Shown: in pieces, positions 27,278-38,242 of the stretch
Position numbering within the stretch: position 1 is the stretch's first letter
Layout of the letters: the number at the start of each line of letters is the position of its first letter
Assembly (NCBI RefSeq): GCF_013466425.1
Contig: NZ_CP059165.1
Span: 3,224,001 to 3,288,000 of the forward strand
From: Mycobacterium vicinigordonae
Lineage (GTDB): Bacteria; Actinomycetota; Actinomycetes; Mycobacteriales; Mycobacteriaceae
Length of the DNA stretch: 64,000 nucleotides
Direction of reading: 5' to 3'
The notes under the pieces: model-generated
What the model was told of the DNA's origin: nothing
Databases searched by the model: none
The model's input: only the letters and a program-made list of their open reading frames with translations
Program-made: the position numbers and the translations under genes

Positions 27278-27982
27278 ATGTCAGACTTGGCCGTGGGCAA
27301 ACGCCAGGAGTCACGGGAGCAGATCGAGGCCCGGATCGTCGAGATTGGCCGGCGCCATCTGGTGAACCACGGCGCAGCGGGGTTGTCGCTACGCGCAATC
27401 GCCCGGGATCTGGGCATGGTCTCATCGGCGGTGTACCGCTACATGTCGAGCCGCGACGAACTGCTGACACTGCTACTCATCGATGCATACACGGCTCTCG
27501 CCGATGAAGTCGACCGGGCGCGAGACGACACCGCCGGCGATTCGTGGAGCGACGACGTAACCGCCATGGCACATGCCATGCGGGCATGGGCCGTCGCGCA
27601 CCCAGCCCGCTGGGCCCTCTTGTACGGCAGCCCGGTTCCCGGCTATCACGCACCCGCGGGTCGCACCACGCCGGTGGGAACTCGCGTCGTCGCTGCATTT
27701 CTGGAGGCCGTCGCCGCCGGGATTACCACCGGCGACATCGTGCTGACCAACGACCACGTGCCGCAACCGACCTCGTCAGACTTCGAACGGCTGCGCAGCG
27801 AATATTCGTTTCCCGGCGATGATCGGGTGATGGGCAAGTGCTTTCTGTTGTTCGCCGGGCTGGTGGGAGCGATCAGCCTGGAAGTATTCGGCCAGTACGG
27901 GACGGATACCCTCACCGACGCCGGCGCCGTGTTCGACACGCAGGTCCAACTACTGTTGGACATGCTCGGCCGGCAGAATTAG
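27278..27982 (+). CDS. TetR-family transcriptional regulator (Rv1816-like)
   Basis: A 234-residue repressor, the same length as Rv1816. The N-terminal HTH (about residues 30-70) includes LSLRAIARDLGMVSSAVYRYM; the C-terminal ligand domain has PARWALLYGSPVPGY, typical of the TetR_C_33 (WHG) group. ATG 27278 gives the Rv1816 length; an in-frame ATG at 27236 would add 14 residues. It may control the VOC/FAD-dehydrogenase pair 100 bp downstream on the same strand, but no operator was identified. Confidence 0.9.
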   Translation: MSDLAVGKRQESREQIEARIVEIGRRHLVNHGAAGLSLRAIARDLGMVSSAVYRYMSSRDELLTLLLIDAYTALADEVDRARDDTAGDSWSDDVTAMAHAMRAWAVAHPARWALLYGSPVPGYHAPAGRTTPVGTRVVAAFLEAVAAGITTGDIVLTNDHVPQPTSSDFERLRSEYSFPGDDRVMGKCFLLFAGLVGAISLEVFGQYGTDTLTDAGAVFDTQVQLLLDMLGRQN

Positions 27983-28082
27983 AACATGTTCAGCCTCGCC
28001 CGTCGCGTCGGGCGGTGTCAGCGATGGCAAATTACTTCCCGGCAGTTCTGGCCGGCGACTGGCTGAGATATTCTGCGAAGCG

Positions 28083-28583
28083 ATGAACCTCCTCGTTCAG
28101 TCGCCCATCCAAATCGCGTGGGTAACGTCGGATCTGCAGACCACTGAAACTGCCCTCACCGGCCTTTTAGGTGCCCGGAAATGGGTGCGCATACCCGATG
28201 TGCACTTTGCGCCCGATACCTGCAGCTATCGCGGCGAGCCCGCCGACTTCGTGGCGCACATCTCGCTGAGCTATCTCGGGGACATGCAGCTGGAGCTGAT
28301 CGAGCCGGTCCGCGGGGAGAATGTCTATAGTGAATTCCTGCGCGACCACGGACCAGGTCTGCACCACATCTGCATGGAGGCCGAAAGCCCCGCGCAATTC
28401 GACGCCGCTTTGGTCGATGCCGCCGAGCAAGGCGCCGCGGTGGTGCAGCGGGGTGTGATGGCCGGCGGCATTCAGTTCGCTTACGTGTCGGCCCCGCAGG
28501 CCGGAGTTCCGTTCGTGGAAATCGCGTATCTGTCGCCCGAGATCAAAGCGTTCTACGACTACATAAGACAGGAGCAAAAGTGA
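28083..28583 (+). CDS. VOC-family (glyoxalase/dioxygenase fold) protein
   Basis: A 166-residue protein of the vicinal oxygen chelate superfamily. Candidate metal ligands are E in MQLELIEP, H in GLHHICME and E in PFVEIAY. The two beta-alpha-beta-beta-beta halves span about 5-75 and 90-155. Its stop overlaps the GTG start of the FAD dehydrogenase by four bases, so the two are translationally coupled and probably act on the same compound. In other actinobacteria such VOC proteins occur beside steroid or aromatic catabolic dehydrogenases; the substrate here is unknown. I do not recall this gene beside Rv1817 in M. tuberculosis. Confidence 0.82.
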   Translation: MNLLVQSPIQIAWVTSDLQTTETALTGLLGARKWVRIPDVHFAPDTCSYRGEPADFVAHISLSYLGDMQLELIEPVRGENVYSEFLRDHGPGLHHICMEAESPAQFDAALVDAAEQGAAVVQRGVMAGGIQFAYVSAPQAGVPFVEIAYLSPEIKAFYDYIRQEQK

Positions 28584-30073
28584 GCACCGAGATCCCCGCC
28601 ACGGTCAATGCGGACACGGTGGAGTCCTGGTCGGACGACGTCGACGTCCTGGTGCTCGGCTTCGGCATCGCCGGGGGCTGCGCGGCGGTCTCCGCAGCCG
28701 AGGGGGGCGCCCGGGTGCTGGTGCTCGAGCGCGCCGCTGCGGCCGGCGGTACCACGTCAATGGCTGGCGGCCACTTCTACCTGGGCGGTGGGACCGCCGT
28801 TCAGCAGGCAACCGGACACCCCGACACGCCCGAGGAGATGTACAAATACCTAGTCGCGGCCTCGCGTGAACCGGAGCTCGACAAGATCCGCGCCTACTGC
28901 GAGGGCAGCGTCGAGCACTTCAATTGGCTTGAGGCCCTTGGCTTTCAATTTGAGCGCAGCTTCTACCCGGGCAAGGTCGTGGTGCCGCCGGGCACCGAAG
29001 GGCTCAGCTACACCGGCAACGAGAAGGTGTGGCCCTTCTGCGAGCAGGCCGTTCCCGCGCCGCGAGGGCACTCGGTGCCGGTGCCCGGCGAATTGGGGGG
29101 AGCCGCGATGGTGATCGACCTGCTGGTCAAGCGCGCCGACGAACTGGGTGTGCAGATCCGCTACGAGACCGGCGCGACCAACCTGGTCGTCGACGACGGC
29201 GGCGCCGTGGTCGGGGTGAGCTGGAAGCACTTCGGCGAGACCGGTGCGGCGCGCGCTAAGGCGGTGATTATCGCCGCCGGCGGTTTTGCGATGAATCCGG
29301 AAATGGTCGCCGAGCACACTCCCGCACTGGGCCAGCCACGGCGCACCAAACACCACGGCCTGGTGGCACCCTATATTCTGGGCAATCCGAACGACGACGG
29401 GCTGGGCATCCGGTTGGGCGTCTCGGCGGGCGGGGCCACCAAGAACATGGACGAGTTGTTCATCACCGCCGCCGCATACCCCCCGGAGATTCTGCTGACG
29501 GGGGTGATCGTCAATAAGGATGGCAAACGGTTCGTCGGCGAGGACTCCTACCATTCGCGGACCTCGGCGTTCGTGCTCGAGCAGCCGGACCAGACCGCGT
29601 ACCTAATCGTCGACGAGGCGCACATGCAGATGCCTGAGATGCCGCTGATCAAGTTCCTCGACGGCTACGAGACGATCGCCGAAATGGAAGAGGCGTTGGG
29701 CATCCCCGCGGGCAAGCTTGCCGAGACACTGCAGCGCTACAACGAATTTGCCGCTAAGGGCGAAGACCCCGACTTCCACAAACAACCCGAATACATTGCG
29801 CCGCAGGACAAGAGCCCGTGGGCGGTGTTCGACCTGTCGCTCGGGCGGGCGATGTACTCCGGATTCACAATCGGCGGGCTGGCGGTCACCCTGGACGGCG
29901 AAGTGCAACGCGCCGACGGCAGTGTGATCCCCGGGCTGTATGCGGCGGGAGCGGGTGCGTCCAACATCGCCCAGGACGGCAAGGGGTATGCCAGTGGGAC
30001 GCAGCTGGGAGAGGGGTCGTTCTTCGGTCGCCGCGCCGGAGCACGCGCGGCAGCGCGGGCGCAGGCGCGATAG
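28580..30073 (+). CDS. FAD-binding dehydrogenase, fumarate reductase/ketosteroid dehydrogenase type (Rv1817-like)
   Basis: A 497-residue flavoprotein. The FAD Rossmann motif is LVLGFGIAGGCAAV near residues 25-38, followed by VLERAAAAGGTTSMAGG. The C-terminal flavin contact is GLYAAGAGASNIAQDGKGYASG. The family includes 3-ketosteroid delta-1-dehydrogenases and fumarate reductases. GTG 28580 overlaps the VOC gene stop. The last residues (RAGARAAARAQAR) are encoded by a 25-bp sequence repeated exactly just past the stop codon. Cytoplasmic; the reaction cannot be set from sequence alone. Confidence 0.88.
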   Translation: MSTEIPATVNADTVESWSDDVDVLVLGFGIAGGCAAVSAAEGGARVLVLERAAAAGGTTSMAGGHFYLGGGTAVQQATGHPDTPEEMYKYLVAASREPELDKIRAYCEGSVEHFNWLEALGFQFERSFYPGKVVVPPGTEGLSYTGNEKVWPFCEQAVPAPRGHSVPVPGELGGAAMVIDLLVKRADELGVQIRYETGATNLVVDDGGAVVGVSWKHFGETGAARAKAVIIAAGGFAMNPEMVAEHTPALGQPRRTKHHGLVAPYILGNPNDDGLGIRLGVSAGGATKNMDELFITAAAYPPEILLTGVIVNKDGKRFVGEDSYHSRTSAFVLEQPDQTAYLIVDEAHMQMPEMPLIKFLDGYETIAEMEEALGIPAGKLAETLQRYNEFAAKGEDPDFHKQPEYIAPQDKSPWAVFDLSLGRAMYSGFTIGGLAVTLDGEVQRADGSVIPGLYAAGAGASNIAQDGKGYASGTQLGEGSFFGRRAGARAAARAQAR

Positions 30074-30107
30074 CTGGACTCAGCGCCGGAGCACGCGCGG
30101 CAGCGCG
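30033..30107 (+). repeat. 25-bp direct repeat straddling a stop codon
   Basis: The sequence starting GCGCCGGAGCACGCGCGGCA occurs exactly at 30033-30057 (last codons of the FAD dehydrogenase) and 30083-30107 (after its stop), offset by 50 bases. Both copies are followed within 15 bases by GATAG. It appears to be a recent local duplication of the gene's 3' end. Confidence 0.95.
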
Positions 30108-30152
30108 ATAGGGTGCAGCTAAGGACACCTACAACCGACAGCGACGAACGAG

Positions 30153-32075
30153 CTATGCCTCCGCAAGGTCCTTGTCGACAGGCCCCAATCGCCATGGTCC
30201 TCCGCCGAGCAGTTCGAGTTGACGTTGGTGATGTTGCTCGACGGCAGGGTGGTGGCTGACGCTAACCACAATGCAGTCCGGCAGTTCCGCGCGGACCAGC
30301 TGATACAGCGCGTACTCCAGGCCCGGGTCCAACGCAGAGGTTGCCTCGTCCATGAACACAGCCTTGGGTTTGGTGAGCAGGATGCGCGCGAAAGCGACCC
30401 GCTGCTGTTCCCCCGGGGACAACACCTTGGCCCAGTCCTGCTCTTCGTCCAGCCTCGCGATCAAGGGGGCCAGCGCAACCTTGGTCAGCACCTCGTGCAG
30501 CTCGGCGTCGGAGACGGCGTTCACCGCGTTGGGGTAGCACACCACGCTGCGCAGATCACCTAGCGGCACGTACGGCAACTGTGAGAGGAACATCGTCTCG
30601 TTCGCACCGCCGGGGGAGTGCAGGGATCCTGAAGCATAGGGCCACAATTCGGCCAGCGCGCGCAACAGGGTGGTCTTGCCGGAACCCGACTGGCCGGTGA
30701 TCACCAGGGATTCGCCTGGTTCCAGGCGAACGTCGAGCGGGTCGATCAAGCTGTCACCCTCCGGTTTGCGCACCTCCACGTTGTGGGTCTCCACCGATCC
30801 ATCCTGGGACGGTGTGTTCAGCACCGACGGCAGTGCGCGTCCCTGCTCGTTCGCCGCGACTAGGCCGTGCAATCGGATGATCGCTGCCCGCAGGTAGGCG
30901 AATGCGTCGTACTGGTTGCGGAAATACGACAGCGAGTCCGAAATTCGGCCGAATGCGGCAGCGGTCTGCGTCACGTCGCCGAACTTGATCTGACCGGCGA
31001 ACAGCCGAGGCGCCTGGATTAGCCACGGTAACGGCACGATTACCTGCGACATGGACCAGTTCCAGCCGTGGAAGATGATGGAGCGGCGAACGAAGTTGCG
31101 GTAGTTGTCGATGATCGGTGTGAAACGCTGCCACAGCTGCGCCCGTTCGACACGTTCACCGCGGTAGAAGCCGATGGCCTCGGCGGCATCTCGCAGGCGT
31201 ACCAGCGCGTAGCGGAATCGAGCGTTGAGCTTTTCGTTATTGAAGCTCAGCCCGATCAGCGGTCGACCCAGCCAGAACGCGACCGCCGAGGCGATCAGCA
31301 CGAAAACTAATACCGCCAAGAACATTGCGCGCGGGAATACGACACCGAACACATCCAGCGGCCCGGACAGGTTCCACAGGATCGCCGCGAATGAGACCAC
31401 GGATGCGACAGCGTTGACGGCACCAAACAGCAACGTCTGGGTGGTGCCGTTGGCGGGCATGTTGGGGGTACCCGCGTTGTTCGCGGCGGTAAAGATGTCG
31501 ATGTCCTGCTGAATACGTTGGTCCGGGTTGTCAATTGTGTTGTCGATGAACAGGTCCCGGTAATAGGCCCGGCCCGCCAACCAATCGTCGGTCAGGTGGC
31601 CGGTCAGCCACACGCGCCAGGCGATGACGAAGCGCTGCAGCAGATAGATGTCGACAAGGTACCGCGCGATGAAAACGGCCGCCAAAATGCTGAAAACCGC
31701 CATCGAGACGTAGAACCCGTGCTTGCCGGACTGCTTGACAATCTCTCGATGAGCGGCATCACCTTGGACGAATGTTTGAACCGACGAATACAAGTCATTG
31801 GTGAAATAGCTGAACAACACGTCCAGCCGCACCGACATCAGCACCGACAGCAGCAGCACGCCCAACATCAACCACACCCGGACGCTTTCGCGCCCAACGA
31901 AGTAGCCGCGGGTGATCCGCCAGAACTGTCGGCCCCACGGGGTGAAGAACCTCATCACAACCAGCGCAAGGAGCAGACAAACGGCGCTGACCACCCACGC
32001 TATGGCCAGCCATCGCACCGAATCCTGCAGCGCGTGCGACCAGTCGATTTTCGGTTTGAACGGTTCCGGGCCCAA
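30153..32075 (-). CDS. bacA: ABC transporter, BacA/SbmA-type membrane domain fused to ATPase
   Basis: A 640-residue exporter-fold protein orthologous to Rv1819c. The membrane domain (about 20-370) has [18 protein letters not shown] and [17 protein letters not shown]; the ATPase has Walker [10 protein letters not shown], signature LSPGEQQRV and Walker [12 protein letters not shown]. In M. tuberculosis the protein imports hydrophilic compounds including vitamin B12 and antimicrobial peptides. TTG 32075 is chosen because TGAGGAG precedes it and the product aligns end to end with Rv1819c; the frame extends to 32288 without support. Divergent from ilvG. Confidence 0.9.
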   Translation of the reverse strand: MGPEPFKPKIDWSHALQDSVRWLAIAWVVSAVCLLLALVVMRFFTPWGRQFWRITRGYFVGRESVRVWLMLGVLLLSVLMSVRLDVLFSYFTNDLYSSVQTFVQGDAAHREIVKQSGKHGFYVSMAVFSILAAVFIARYLVDIYLLQRFVIAWRVWLTGHLTDDWLAGRAYYRDLFIDNTIDNPDQRIQQDIDIFTAANNAGTPNMPANGTTQTLLFGAVNAVASVVSFAAILWNLSGPLDVFGVVFPRAMFLAVLVFVLIASAVAFWLGRPLIGLSFNNEKLNARFRYALVRLRDAAEAIGFYRGERVERAQLWQRFTPIIDNYRNFVRRSIIFHGWNWSMSQVIVPLPWLIQAPRLFAGQIKFGDVTQTAAAFGRISDSLSYFRNQYDAFAYLRAAIIRLHGLVAANEQGRALPSVLNTPSQDGSVETHNVEVRKPEGDSLIDPLDVRLEPGESLVITGQSGSGKTTLLRALAELWPYASGSLHSPGGANETMFLSQLPYVPLGDLRSVVCYPNAVNAVSDAELHEVLTKVALAPLIARLDEEQDWAKVLSPGEQQRVAFARILLTKPKAVFMDEATSALDPGLEYALYQLVRAELPDCIVVSVSHHPAVEQHHQRQLELLGGGPWRLGPVDKDLAEA

Positions 32076-32169
32076 GGTCTTCGTCTCCTCACAGTCGAGG
32101 GTGTTCCGATCGACTGCGCGACGGAAATCCTTGGGCGAACGTACCCGAATGAATCGATAAGCTCCGGTC

Positions 32170-33813
32170 ATGAACACCGACCCGGCCCCCGCCCAGCCCG
32201 TGCACGCCGGCCGCCTCGTCGCCCGTCGGCTCCGGGCCAGTGGTATCGACACCGTTTTCACCCTGTCCGGCGGCCACCTGTTCTCCATCTATGACGGCTG
32301 CCGCGACGAGGGTGTTCGGCTGATCGACACCCGGCACGAGCAGACCGCGACCTTCGCCGCCGAGGGCTGGTCCAAGGTGACCCGGGTGCCGGGGGTCGCC
32401 GCACTGACGGCCGGTCCCGGGATAACCAACGGGATGAGCGCAATGGCGGCCGCCCAGCAGAACCAGTCGCCGCTGGTGGTTCTCGGTGGCCGGGCGCCCG
32501 CGTTGCGCTGGGGGATGGGCTCGTTGCAGGAGATTGACCATGTGCCGTTCGTGGCGCCGCTGACCCGCTTCGCCGCTACCGCGCAGTCGGCCGAAGACGC
32601 CGGCCGGCTGGTCGACGAGGCGCTGCGGGCCGCTGTCGGCGCACCGTCCGGCGTGGGATTCGTCGACTTCCCGATGGATCATGTGTTCTCCATGTCCGAT
32701 GACAACGGCAAACCGGGGGCGCTGACCTCGCTGCCGGAGAGCCCGGACGTGGACGCCGACGCGTTGGACCGAGCAGTCGGCCTACTAGCCCAAGCGCAGC
32801 GTCCCGTCATCATGGCGGGCACCAATGTGTGGTGGGGACGCGGCGAGATCGCCTTGCTGCGGCTGGCCGAGCAGCTGCAGATTCCCGTGTTGATGAACGG
32901 GATGGCGCGCGGGGTGGTGCCCGCCGACCACCCGCTGGCATTCAGCCGGGCACGGTCGAAGGCGTTGAAGGAAGCCGATGTCGCGCTTGTTGTCGGGGTG
33001 CCGATGGATTTCCGGCTCGGCTTCGGCGGCGTCTTCGGCAATGAGACCCAGCTGATCGTGGCCGACCGCGTCCGACCTGAGCGCGCCCATCCGCGTCCGG
33101 TTGCCGCCGAGGTGTACGGCGACCTCACCGTCGCGCTGTCCGGACTCGTAGAGGCAGGCGCGACTAATCACCAGAACTGGATCAACGAACTGCGCACCGC
33201 CGAGTCCGCCGCCCGCGACCAGGAACGGGCCGAATTAGCCGACGACCGGATCCCGCTACACCCGATGCGGGTCTACGCCGAGCTAGCGCCGCTGCTCGAC
33301 CGAGACGCCATCGTCGTGATAGACGCCGGCGATTTCGGGTCCTATGCGGGCCGGGTGATCGACAGCTACCAACCCGGATGCTGGCTGGACAGCGGCCCGT
33401 TCGGCTGTCTGGGTTCGGGGCCCGGCTACGCGTTGGCCGCCAAGTTGGCGCATCCACAGCGGCAGGTGGTGTTGTTGCAGGGCGACGGCGCGTTCGGGTT
33501 CAGCGGCATGGAATGGGACACCCTGGCGCGGCACAACGTCCCGGTGGTGTCGGTGGTGGGTAACAACGGCATTTGGGGCCTAGAGAAGCACCCGATGGAG
33601 GCACTGTATGGCTACTCCGTGGTGGCCGAGCTGCGCCCCGGCACCCGCTACGACGAGGTGGCCCGGGCGCTGGGTGCGCACGGCGAGCTGGTGTCGGCGC
33701 CCACCGAGCTGCGGCCGGCGCTCGAGCGCGCCTTTGCCAGCGGGTTGCCCGCCGTCGTCAACGTTCTCACCGACCCAAGCATCGCCTACCCGCGCCGGTC
33801 CAACCTGGCCTGA
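32170..33813 (+). CDS. ilvG: Acetolactate synthase-like ThDP enzyme IlvG
   Basis: A 547-residue thiamine-diphosphate enzyme, the same length as Rv1820. The cofactor-activating glutamate is in [15 protein letters not shown]; the ThDP/Mg2+ motif is [19 protein letters not shown] with a downstream NN. Domain order is Pyr, central, PP. It is annotated as acetolactate synthase in M. tuberculosis, but it is one of several paralogues and no regulatory subunit is beside it, so another ThDP reaction is possible. ATG 32170 lies 94 bp from the divergent bacA start. Confidence 0.9.
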   Translation: MNTDPAPAQPVHAGRLVARRLRASGIDTVFTLSGGHLFSIYDGCRDEGVRLIDTRHEQTATFAAEGWSKVTRVPGVAALTAGPGITNGMSAMAAAQQNQSPLVVLGGRAPALRWGMGSLQEIDHVPFVAPLTRFAATAQSAEDAGRLVDEALRAAVGAPSGVGFVDFPMDHVFSMSDDNGKPGALTSLPESPDVDADALDRAVGLLAQAQRPVIMAGTNVWWGRGEIALLRLAEQLQIPVLMNGMARGVVPADHPLAFSRARSKALKEADVALVVGVPMDFRLGFGGVFGNETQLIVADRVRPERAHPRPVAAEVYGDLTVALSGLVEAGATNHQNWINELRTAESAARDQERAELADDRIPLHPMRVYAELAPLLDRDAIVVIDAGDFGSYAGRVIDSYQPGCWLDSGPFGCLGSGPGYALAAKLAHPQRQVVLLQGDGAFGFSGMEWDTLARHNVPVVSVVGNNGIWGLEKHPMEALYGYSVVAELRPGTRYDEVARALGAHGELVSAPTELRPALERAFASGLPAVVNVLTDPSIAYPRRSNLA

Positions 33814-33892
33814 TTTGTCAGCTCTTGTCCGCCCGCGGCGCGGCGGCGTCGTCTCCGACGGCCTGACCACCGGCTTCGCGTACCGTTGGGCT

Positions 33893-36217
33893 GTGCCTAA
33901 GACCACCCGTTCGCAACCTGGCCGGCTGAGCGGCCGATTTTGGCGCCTGCTCGGTGCCAGCACCGAAAAGGACCGCAGCCGCTCGATGTCGGTGGTGACC
34001 GCATCCGAGGAATACGACAAAGAAGCCGCCGACCTCAGCGACGAGAAGTTGCGCAAGGCATCGGGGCTACTCAACCTGGACGACCTCGCGGATGCCGCCG
34101 ACATTCCGCAGTTCCTCGCGATTGCCCGGGAAGCGGCCGAGCGGACTACCGAGCTACGTCCCTTCGACGTGCAGCTGCTGGGCGCGCTGCGCATGCTGGC
34201 CGGCGATGTGATCGAAATGGCCACCGGTGAGGGCAAGACGCTGGCTGGTGCGATCGCCGCCGCGGGTTACGCGCTGGGCGGACGGCACGTGCATGTCGTC
34301 ACCATCAACGACTACCTGGCTCGCCGCGATGCGGAGTGGATGGGCCCGCTGATTGAGGCGATGGGCTTGACGGTCGGCTGGATCACCGCGGAGTCGACCA
34401 GTGAGGAGCGCCGGACCGCCTACGGTTGCGACGTCACGTACGCCTCGGTCAACGAGATTGGGTTCGACGTGCTGCGCGACCAGTTGGTCACCGACGTCGA
34501 GGACTTGGTTTCCCCGAATCCGGACGTCGCGCTGATCGACGAGGCCGACTCGGTTCTGGTCGACGAGGCACTGGTGCCGTTGGTGCTGGCCGGCACCAGC
34601 CACCGGGAGACCCCACGGGTGGAAATCATCAAGCTGGTCGGCCGGCTGAACCCGGAAACCGATTTCGACACTGACTCCGACAGCCGAAACGTTCACCTCA
34701 CCGAGGCGGGCGCGCGCAAGGTCGAAAAGGCGCTCGGCGGCATCGACCTGTACTCCGAGGAACACGTCGGCACCACCCTGACCGAGGTGAACGTCGCTCT
34801 GCACGCGCATGTCCTGTTGCAGCGCGATGTGCACTACATCGTCCGCGATGACGCCGTGCACCTAATCAACTCCTCCCGCGGCCGCATCGCGCAACTGCAG
34901 CGCTGGCCGGACGGGTTGCAGGCCGCGGTCGAGGCCAAGGAGGGCATCGAGACCACCGAGACCGGCGAAGTGCTCGACACCATCACCGTGCAGGCGCTGA
35001 TCAACCGCTACGCGACCGTGTGTGGGATGACCGGCACCGCGCTGGCCGCCGGCGAGCAGTTGCGCCAGTTCTACAAGCTGGGAGTCTCGCCGATTCCGCC
35101 TAACACCCCCAATATCCGCGAAGACGAGTCCGACCGGGTCTACATCACCGCCGCGGCCAAGAACGACGCGATCGTCGAGCACATCGCCGAGGTGCACGAA
35201 ACCGGGCAGCCGGTGCTGGTGGGGACCCGCGACGTCGCCGAATCCGAGGATTTGCACGAGCGCCTGATGCGCCGGGACGTCCCCGCGGTGCTGCTCAATG
35301 CCAAGAACGACGCCGAGGAAGCCGCGGTCATCGCCGAGGCGGGCAAGCATGGCGCGGTCACTGTCTCGACGCAGATGGCCGGACGGGGCACCGACATCCG
35401 GCTGGGCGGATCCGACGAATCTGACCACGACCGGGTGGCCGAACTTGGCGGATTGCACGTCGTCGGCACCGGACGCCACCACACCGAGCGGCTAGATAAC
35501 CAGCTGCGCGGACGTGCGGGGCGTCAAGGCGACCCGGGGTCCTCGGTGTTCTTCTCGAGCTGGGAAGACGACGTGGTGGCGGCCAACCTGGATCACAACA
35601 AGCTGCCGATGCAGACCGACGACGACGGGCGCATCGTCAGCCCCAAAGCGGCCGGGTTGCTCGATCACGCGCAGCGGGTCGCCGAAGGCCGGATGCTGGA
35701 TGTGCACGCCAACACTTGGCGATACAACCAGCTGATCGCCCAGCAGCGCGCAATCATCGTCGACCGGCGAAACACCTTGCTGCGCACCGCAACCGCGCGC
35801 GAGGAGCTGGAGGAGTTGGCGCCGAAGCGGTTCAAGGAGCTCGCTGAGGAACTTTCCGAGGAGCGACTGGAGAAGATTTGCCGGCTGATCATGCTGTATC
35901 ACCTGGACCGCGGCTGGGCCGACCACCTGGCCTACCTGGCCGACATCCGGGAGAGCATCCACCTGCGCGCACTGGGCCGGCAGAACCCGCTCGACGAGTT
36001 CCACCGGATGGCGGTGGACGCCTTCGCATCACTGGCCGCCGACGCGATCGAGGCGGCGCAGCAGACTTTTGAAACCGCCAACATCCTCGAGGACGAACCG
36101 GGGCTGGACCTGTCCAAGTTGGCGCGGCCCACCTCAACGTGGACGTACATGGTCAACGACAACCCATTGTCCGATGACACGTTGTCCACGCTGAGCCTGC
36201 CCGGGGTCTTCCGCTGA
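33893..36217 (+). CDS. secA2: Accessory Sec ATPase SecA2
   Basis: A 774-residue SecA-type motor, shorter than the housekeeping SecA1. Walker A is MATGEGKT and the DEAD-like box [26 protein letters not shown] and [15 protein letters not shown] are conserved helicase and arginine-finger motifs. The zinc-binding C-terminus of SecA1 is absent, as in other SecA2 proteins. SecA2 exports a limited set including SodA and host-interaction proteins. GTG 33893 gives the start [11 protein letters not shown] seen in M. tuberculosis; the open frame continues back to 33608 over ilvG and is not supported. Confidence 0.93.
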   Translation: MPKTTRSQPGRLSGRFWRLLGASTEKDRSRSMSVVTASEEYDKEAADLSDEKLRKASGLLNLDDLADAADIPQFLAIAREAAERTTELRPFDVQLLGALRMLAGDVIEMATGEGKTLAGAIAAAGYALGGRHVHVVTINDYLARRDAEWMGPLIEAMGLTVGWITAESTSEERRTAYGCDVTYASVNEIGFDVLRDQLVTDVEDLVSPNPDVALIDEADSVLVDEALVPLVLAGTSHRETPRVEIIKLVGRLNPETDFDTDSDSRNVHLTEAGARKVEKALGGIDLYSEEHVGTTLTEVNVALHAHVLLQRDVHYIVRDDAVHLINSSRGRIAQLQRWPDGLQAAVEAKEGIETTETGEVLDTITVQALINRYATVCGMTGTALAAGEQLRQFYKLGVSPIPPNTPNIREDESDRVYITAAAKNDAIVEHIAEVHETGQPVLVGTRDVAESEDLHERLMRRDVPAVLLNAKNDAEEAAVIAEAGKHGAVTVSTQMAGRGTDIRLGGSDESDHDRVAELGGLHVVGTGRHHTERLDNQLRGRAGRQGDPGSSVFFSSWEDDVVAANLDHNKLPMQTDDDGRIVSPKAAGLLDHAQRVAEGRMLDVHANTWRYNQLIAQQRAIIVDRRNTLLRTATAREELEELAPKRFKELAEELSEERLEKICRLIMLYHLDRGWADHLAYLADIRESIHLRALGRQNPLDEFHRMAVDAFASLAADAIEAAQQTFETANILEDEPGLDLSKLARPTSTWTYMVNDNPLSDDTLSTLSLPGVFR

Positions 36218-36313
36218 GTCCTTGTCACCCGATGTGATGGGGCTGCCAAACCCGGCATCGGATTCGCAGTGGGGTTACGTTCGCGAAAAGAAGGCACGTT
36301 AAGGTCACGGCTC

Positions 36314-36937
36314 ATGGAGGCAGGGCAAGCCCGAGATCGAGTGCTGACCGTGCCCAACGTACTGAGCGTCATCCGCCTGGCCTTGATTCCCGTCTTCATC
36401 TACCTGATGCTGGTCGGCCACCACAACGGCTGGGCGGTGGCGATTCTGATGTTCAGCGGATTCTCCGACTGGGCCGACGGCAAGATTGCCCGGCTGCTCG
36501 ATCAGTCGTCGCGGCTGGGCATGCTGCTGGATCCCGCGGTCGACCGCCTCTACATGGTCACGGTGCCGATCGTGCTGATGTTGAGCGGAATCGTGCCGTG
36601 GTGGTTCGTCGTGATCCTGGTGGCCCGCGACGCGGTCCTGGCCGCAACGCTGCCGCTGTTACGCAGTCGCGGTCTGTCCGCGCTGCCCGTCTCTTATGTC
36701 GGCAAGGCCGCCACGTTCGCGCTGATGTCGGGTTTCCCGCTGGTACTGCTCGGTCAGTGGGACGCGTTGTGGAGCCGTATCGTGGGAGCCTGCGGGTGGG
36801 CGTTTCTGATTTGGGGCTTGTACATGTACCTGTGGGCTTTCGTGCTCTATATGGCACAGGTGGTCCTGGTGATGCGCCAGATGCCCAATGTCAGGCGCCG
36901 GCGCCCCGCCACGCCGGGAGCTGGTGGACATGGCTGA
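36314..36937 (+). CDS. pgsA2: CDP-alcohol phosphatidyltransferase PgsA2
   Basis: A 207-residue integral membrane enzyme. The CDP-OH-P motif is complete: DWADGKIAR, then G in RLG and DPAVDR with the last two aspartates. About six membrane helices. The family makes phosphatidylglycerol phosphate, cardiolipin or related lipids; the exact product of PgsA2 is not settled. ATG 36314 yields [15 protein letters not shown]; an upstream GTG at 36269 is possible. It overlaps the next gene by eight bases. Confidence 0.9.
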   Translation: MEAGQARDRVLTVPNVLSVIRLALIPVFIYLMLVGHHNGWAVAILMFSGFSDWADGKIARLLDQSSRLGMLLDPAVDRLYMVTVPIVLMLSGIVPWWFVVILVARDAVLAATLPLLRSRGLSALPVSYVGKAATFALMSGFPLVLLGQWDALWSRIVGACGWAFLIWGLYMYLWAFVLYMAQVVLVMRQMPNVRRRRPATPGAGGHG

Positions 36938-37856
36938 GTCCGATCGGCTGCTCGGCGGTTACGACCCCAACGCCGGCTACAGCGCCCACGCCGCTGCCGC
37001 CCGCGCCAAGAAGATCCCCGTTCCATCGTTGCTGCGCGCGCTGCTATCCGAGCATTTGGACCCGGGATACGCGGCTGCAGCTGCGGATCGGGAAAGCCGC
37101 GACCAGCCCGAAACCGGCCGCCAGCGTGCGTTCGGCTGGATGTGGCAGGCGCTGGCTGCGACCCTGGTTGCAGCCGTGTTTGCCGCGGCGGTGGCGCAGG
37201 CCCGCTCAGTGGCTCCCGGCGTGCGCTCGGCGCAGCAGCTGTTGGCCACAAACGTGCGATCGACGCAAGCCGCCGCCACTAAGCTGGCGCGGCAACGCAG
37301 TGCGCTGGCGGCCAAGGTCGACCAGGTGCAGCGCCTCGCGCTGGCCGACGACGCCGAGGGGCAACGGCTGCTCAACAGCCTGGACGCACGCAGCCTGGCG
37401 GCAGCCAGCACTGCGGTGATCGGCCCGGGGCTAACGGTCACAGTGACCGACCCGGGCGCCGGCCCGAACCTGTCCGACGCGTCCAAGCAGCGGGTGACCG
37501 GCAGCCAACAGATCATCCTCGACCGCGACCTGCAACTTGTCGTGAACTCACTTTGGGCCAGCGGCGCTGAAGCCATCTCGGTCGACGGGGCGCGGATCGG
37601 TCCCAACGTGACGATCCGGCAGGCCGGTGGCGCAATCCTGGTCGACAACAATCCCACCGGCAGCCCGTACACCATCATGGCGATAGGGCCACCGAAGTCG
37701 ATGCGGGACACCTTCGATCACAGTCCAGGGATGCGTCGGCTTAGGCTGCTGGAGGCCTCCTACGGCGTCGGCGTGAGCGTGAACGTGGGCGATGGCCTGT
37801 CATTGCCGGCCGGCGCGGTCCGGGACGTCAAGTTCGCCACACAGGTCGGGCCGTAG
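36930..37856 (+). CDS. DUF881 membrane protein (Rv1823-like)
   Basis: A 308-residue protein with a cytosolic N-terminus of about 65 residues, one membrane helix ([21 protein letters not shown]), a coiled-coil-like stretch and an external DUF881 domain ([30 protein letters not shown]). Proteins of this family cluster with a small basic membrane protein and a second DUF881 gene near cell-division or envelope genes in actinobacteria. Role not established. The ATG overlaps the pgsA2 stop. It forms one operon with the next two genes. Confidence 0.88.
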   Translation: MAESDRLLGGYDPNAGYSAHAAAARAKKIPVPSLLRALLSEHLDPGYAAAAADRESRDQPETGRQRAFGWMWQALAATLVAAVFAAAVAQARSVAPGVRSAQQLLATNVRSTQAAATKLARQRSALAAKVDQVQRLALADDAEGQRLLNSLDARSLAAASTAVIGPGLTVTVTDPGAGPNLSDASKQRVTGSQQIILDRDLQLVVNSLWASGAEAISVDGARIGPNVTIRQAGGAILVDNNPTGSPYTIMAIGPPKSMRDTFDHSPGMRRLRLLEASYGVGVSVNVGDGLSLPAGAVRDVKFATQVGP

Positions 37857-37905
37857 GAATGCGCAGTGCAATGGGGAAGACAATCCAGACGGGAATCACG
37901 CACGC

Positions 37906-38238
37906 ATGATCGGTATCGCCGCCCTTGCCATCGGCATCGTGCTGGGCCTGATCTTTCATCCCAGCGTTCCCGAGGTCATCCAGCCGTATCTGCCGATCGC
38001 CGTGGTCGCTGCGCTCGACGCGGTATTCGGCGGCCTGCGCGCCTACCTCGAGCGAATCTTCGACCCGAAGGTGTTCGTCATCTCGTTCGTCTTCAACGTT
38101 CTGGTGGCGGCGCTGATCGTCTACGTCGGTGATCAGTTGGGCGTCGGCACCCAGTTGTCCACCGCAATCATCGTGGTGCTGGGAATCAGGATCTTCGGCA
38201 ACGCGGCGGCACTGCGGCGTCGCCTGTTCGGGGCGTGA
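37906..38238 (+). CDS. Small basic membrane protein (Rv1824-like, SBP family)
   Basis: A 110-residue membrane protein with about three helices and a conserved centre DAVFGGLRAYLERIFDPKVF, followed by STAIIVVLGIRIFGN and a basic tail RRRLFGA. It belongs to the small basic protein family found beside DUF881 genes across Gram-positive bacteria. ATG 37906 was chosen because it opens directly into the first helix; upstream codons belong to the preceding gene. Probably works with the two flanking DUF881 proteins at the membrane. Confidence 0.88.
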   Translation: MIGIAALAIGIVLGLIFHPSVPEVIQPYLPIAVVAALDAVFGGLRAYLERIFDPKVFVISFVFNVLVAALIVYVGDQLGVGTQLSTAIIVVLGIRIFGNAAALRRRLFGA

Positions 38239-38242
38239 CCGG

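Noticed and set aside
33608..33892. N-terminal extension of secA2 over the end of ilvG
   Set aside because: It overlaps ilvG by 200 bases and lacks similarity to SecA2; the GTG at 33893 matches the known N-terminus.
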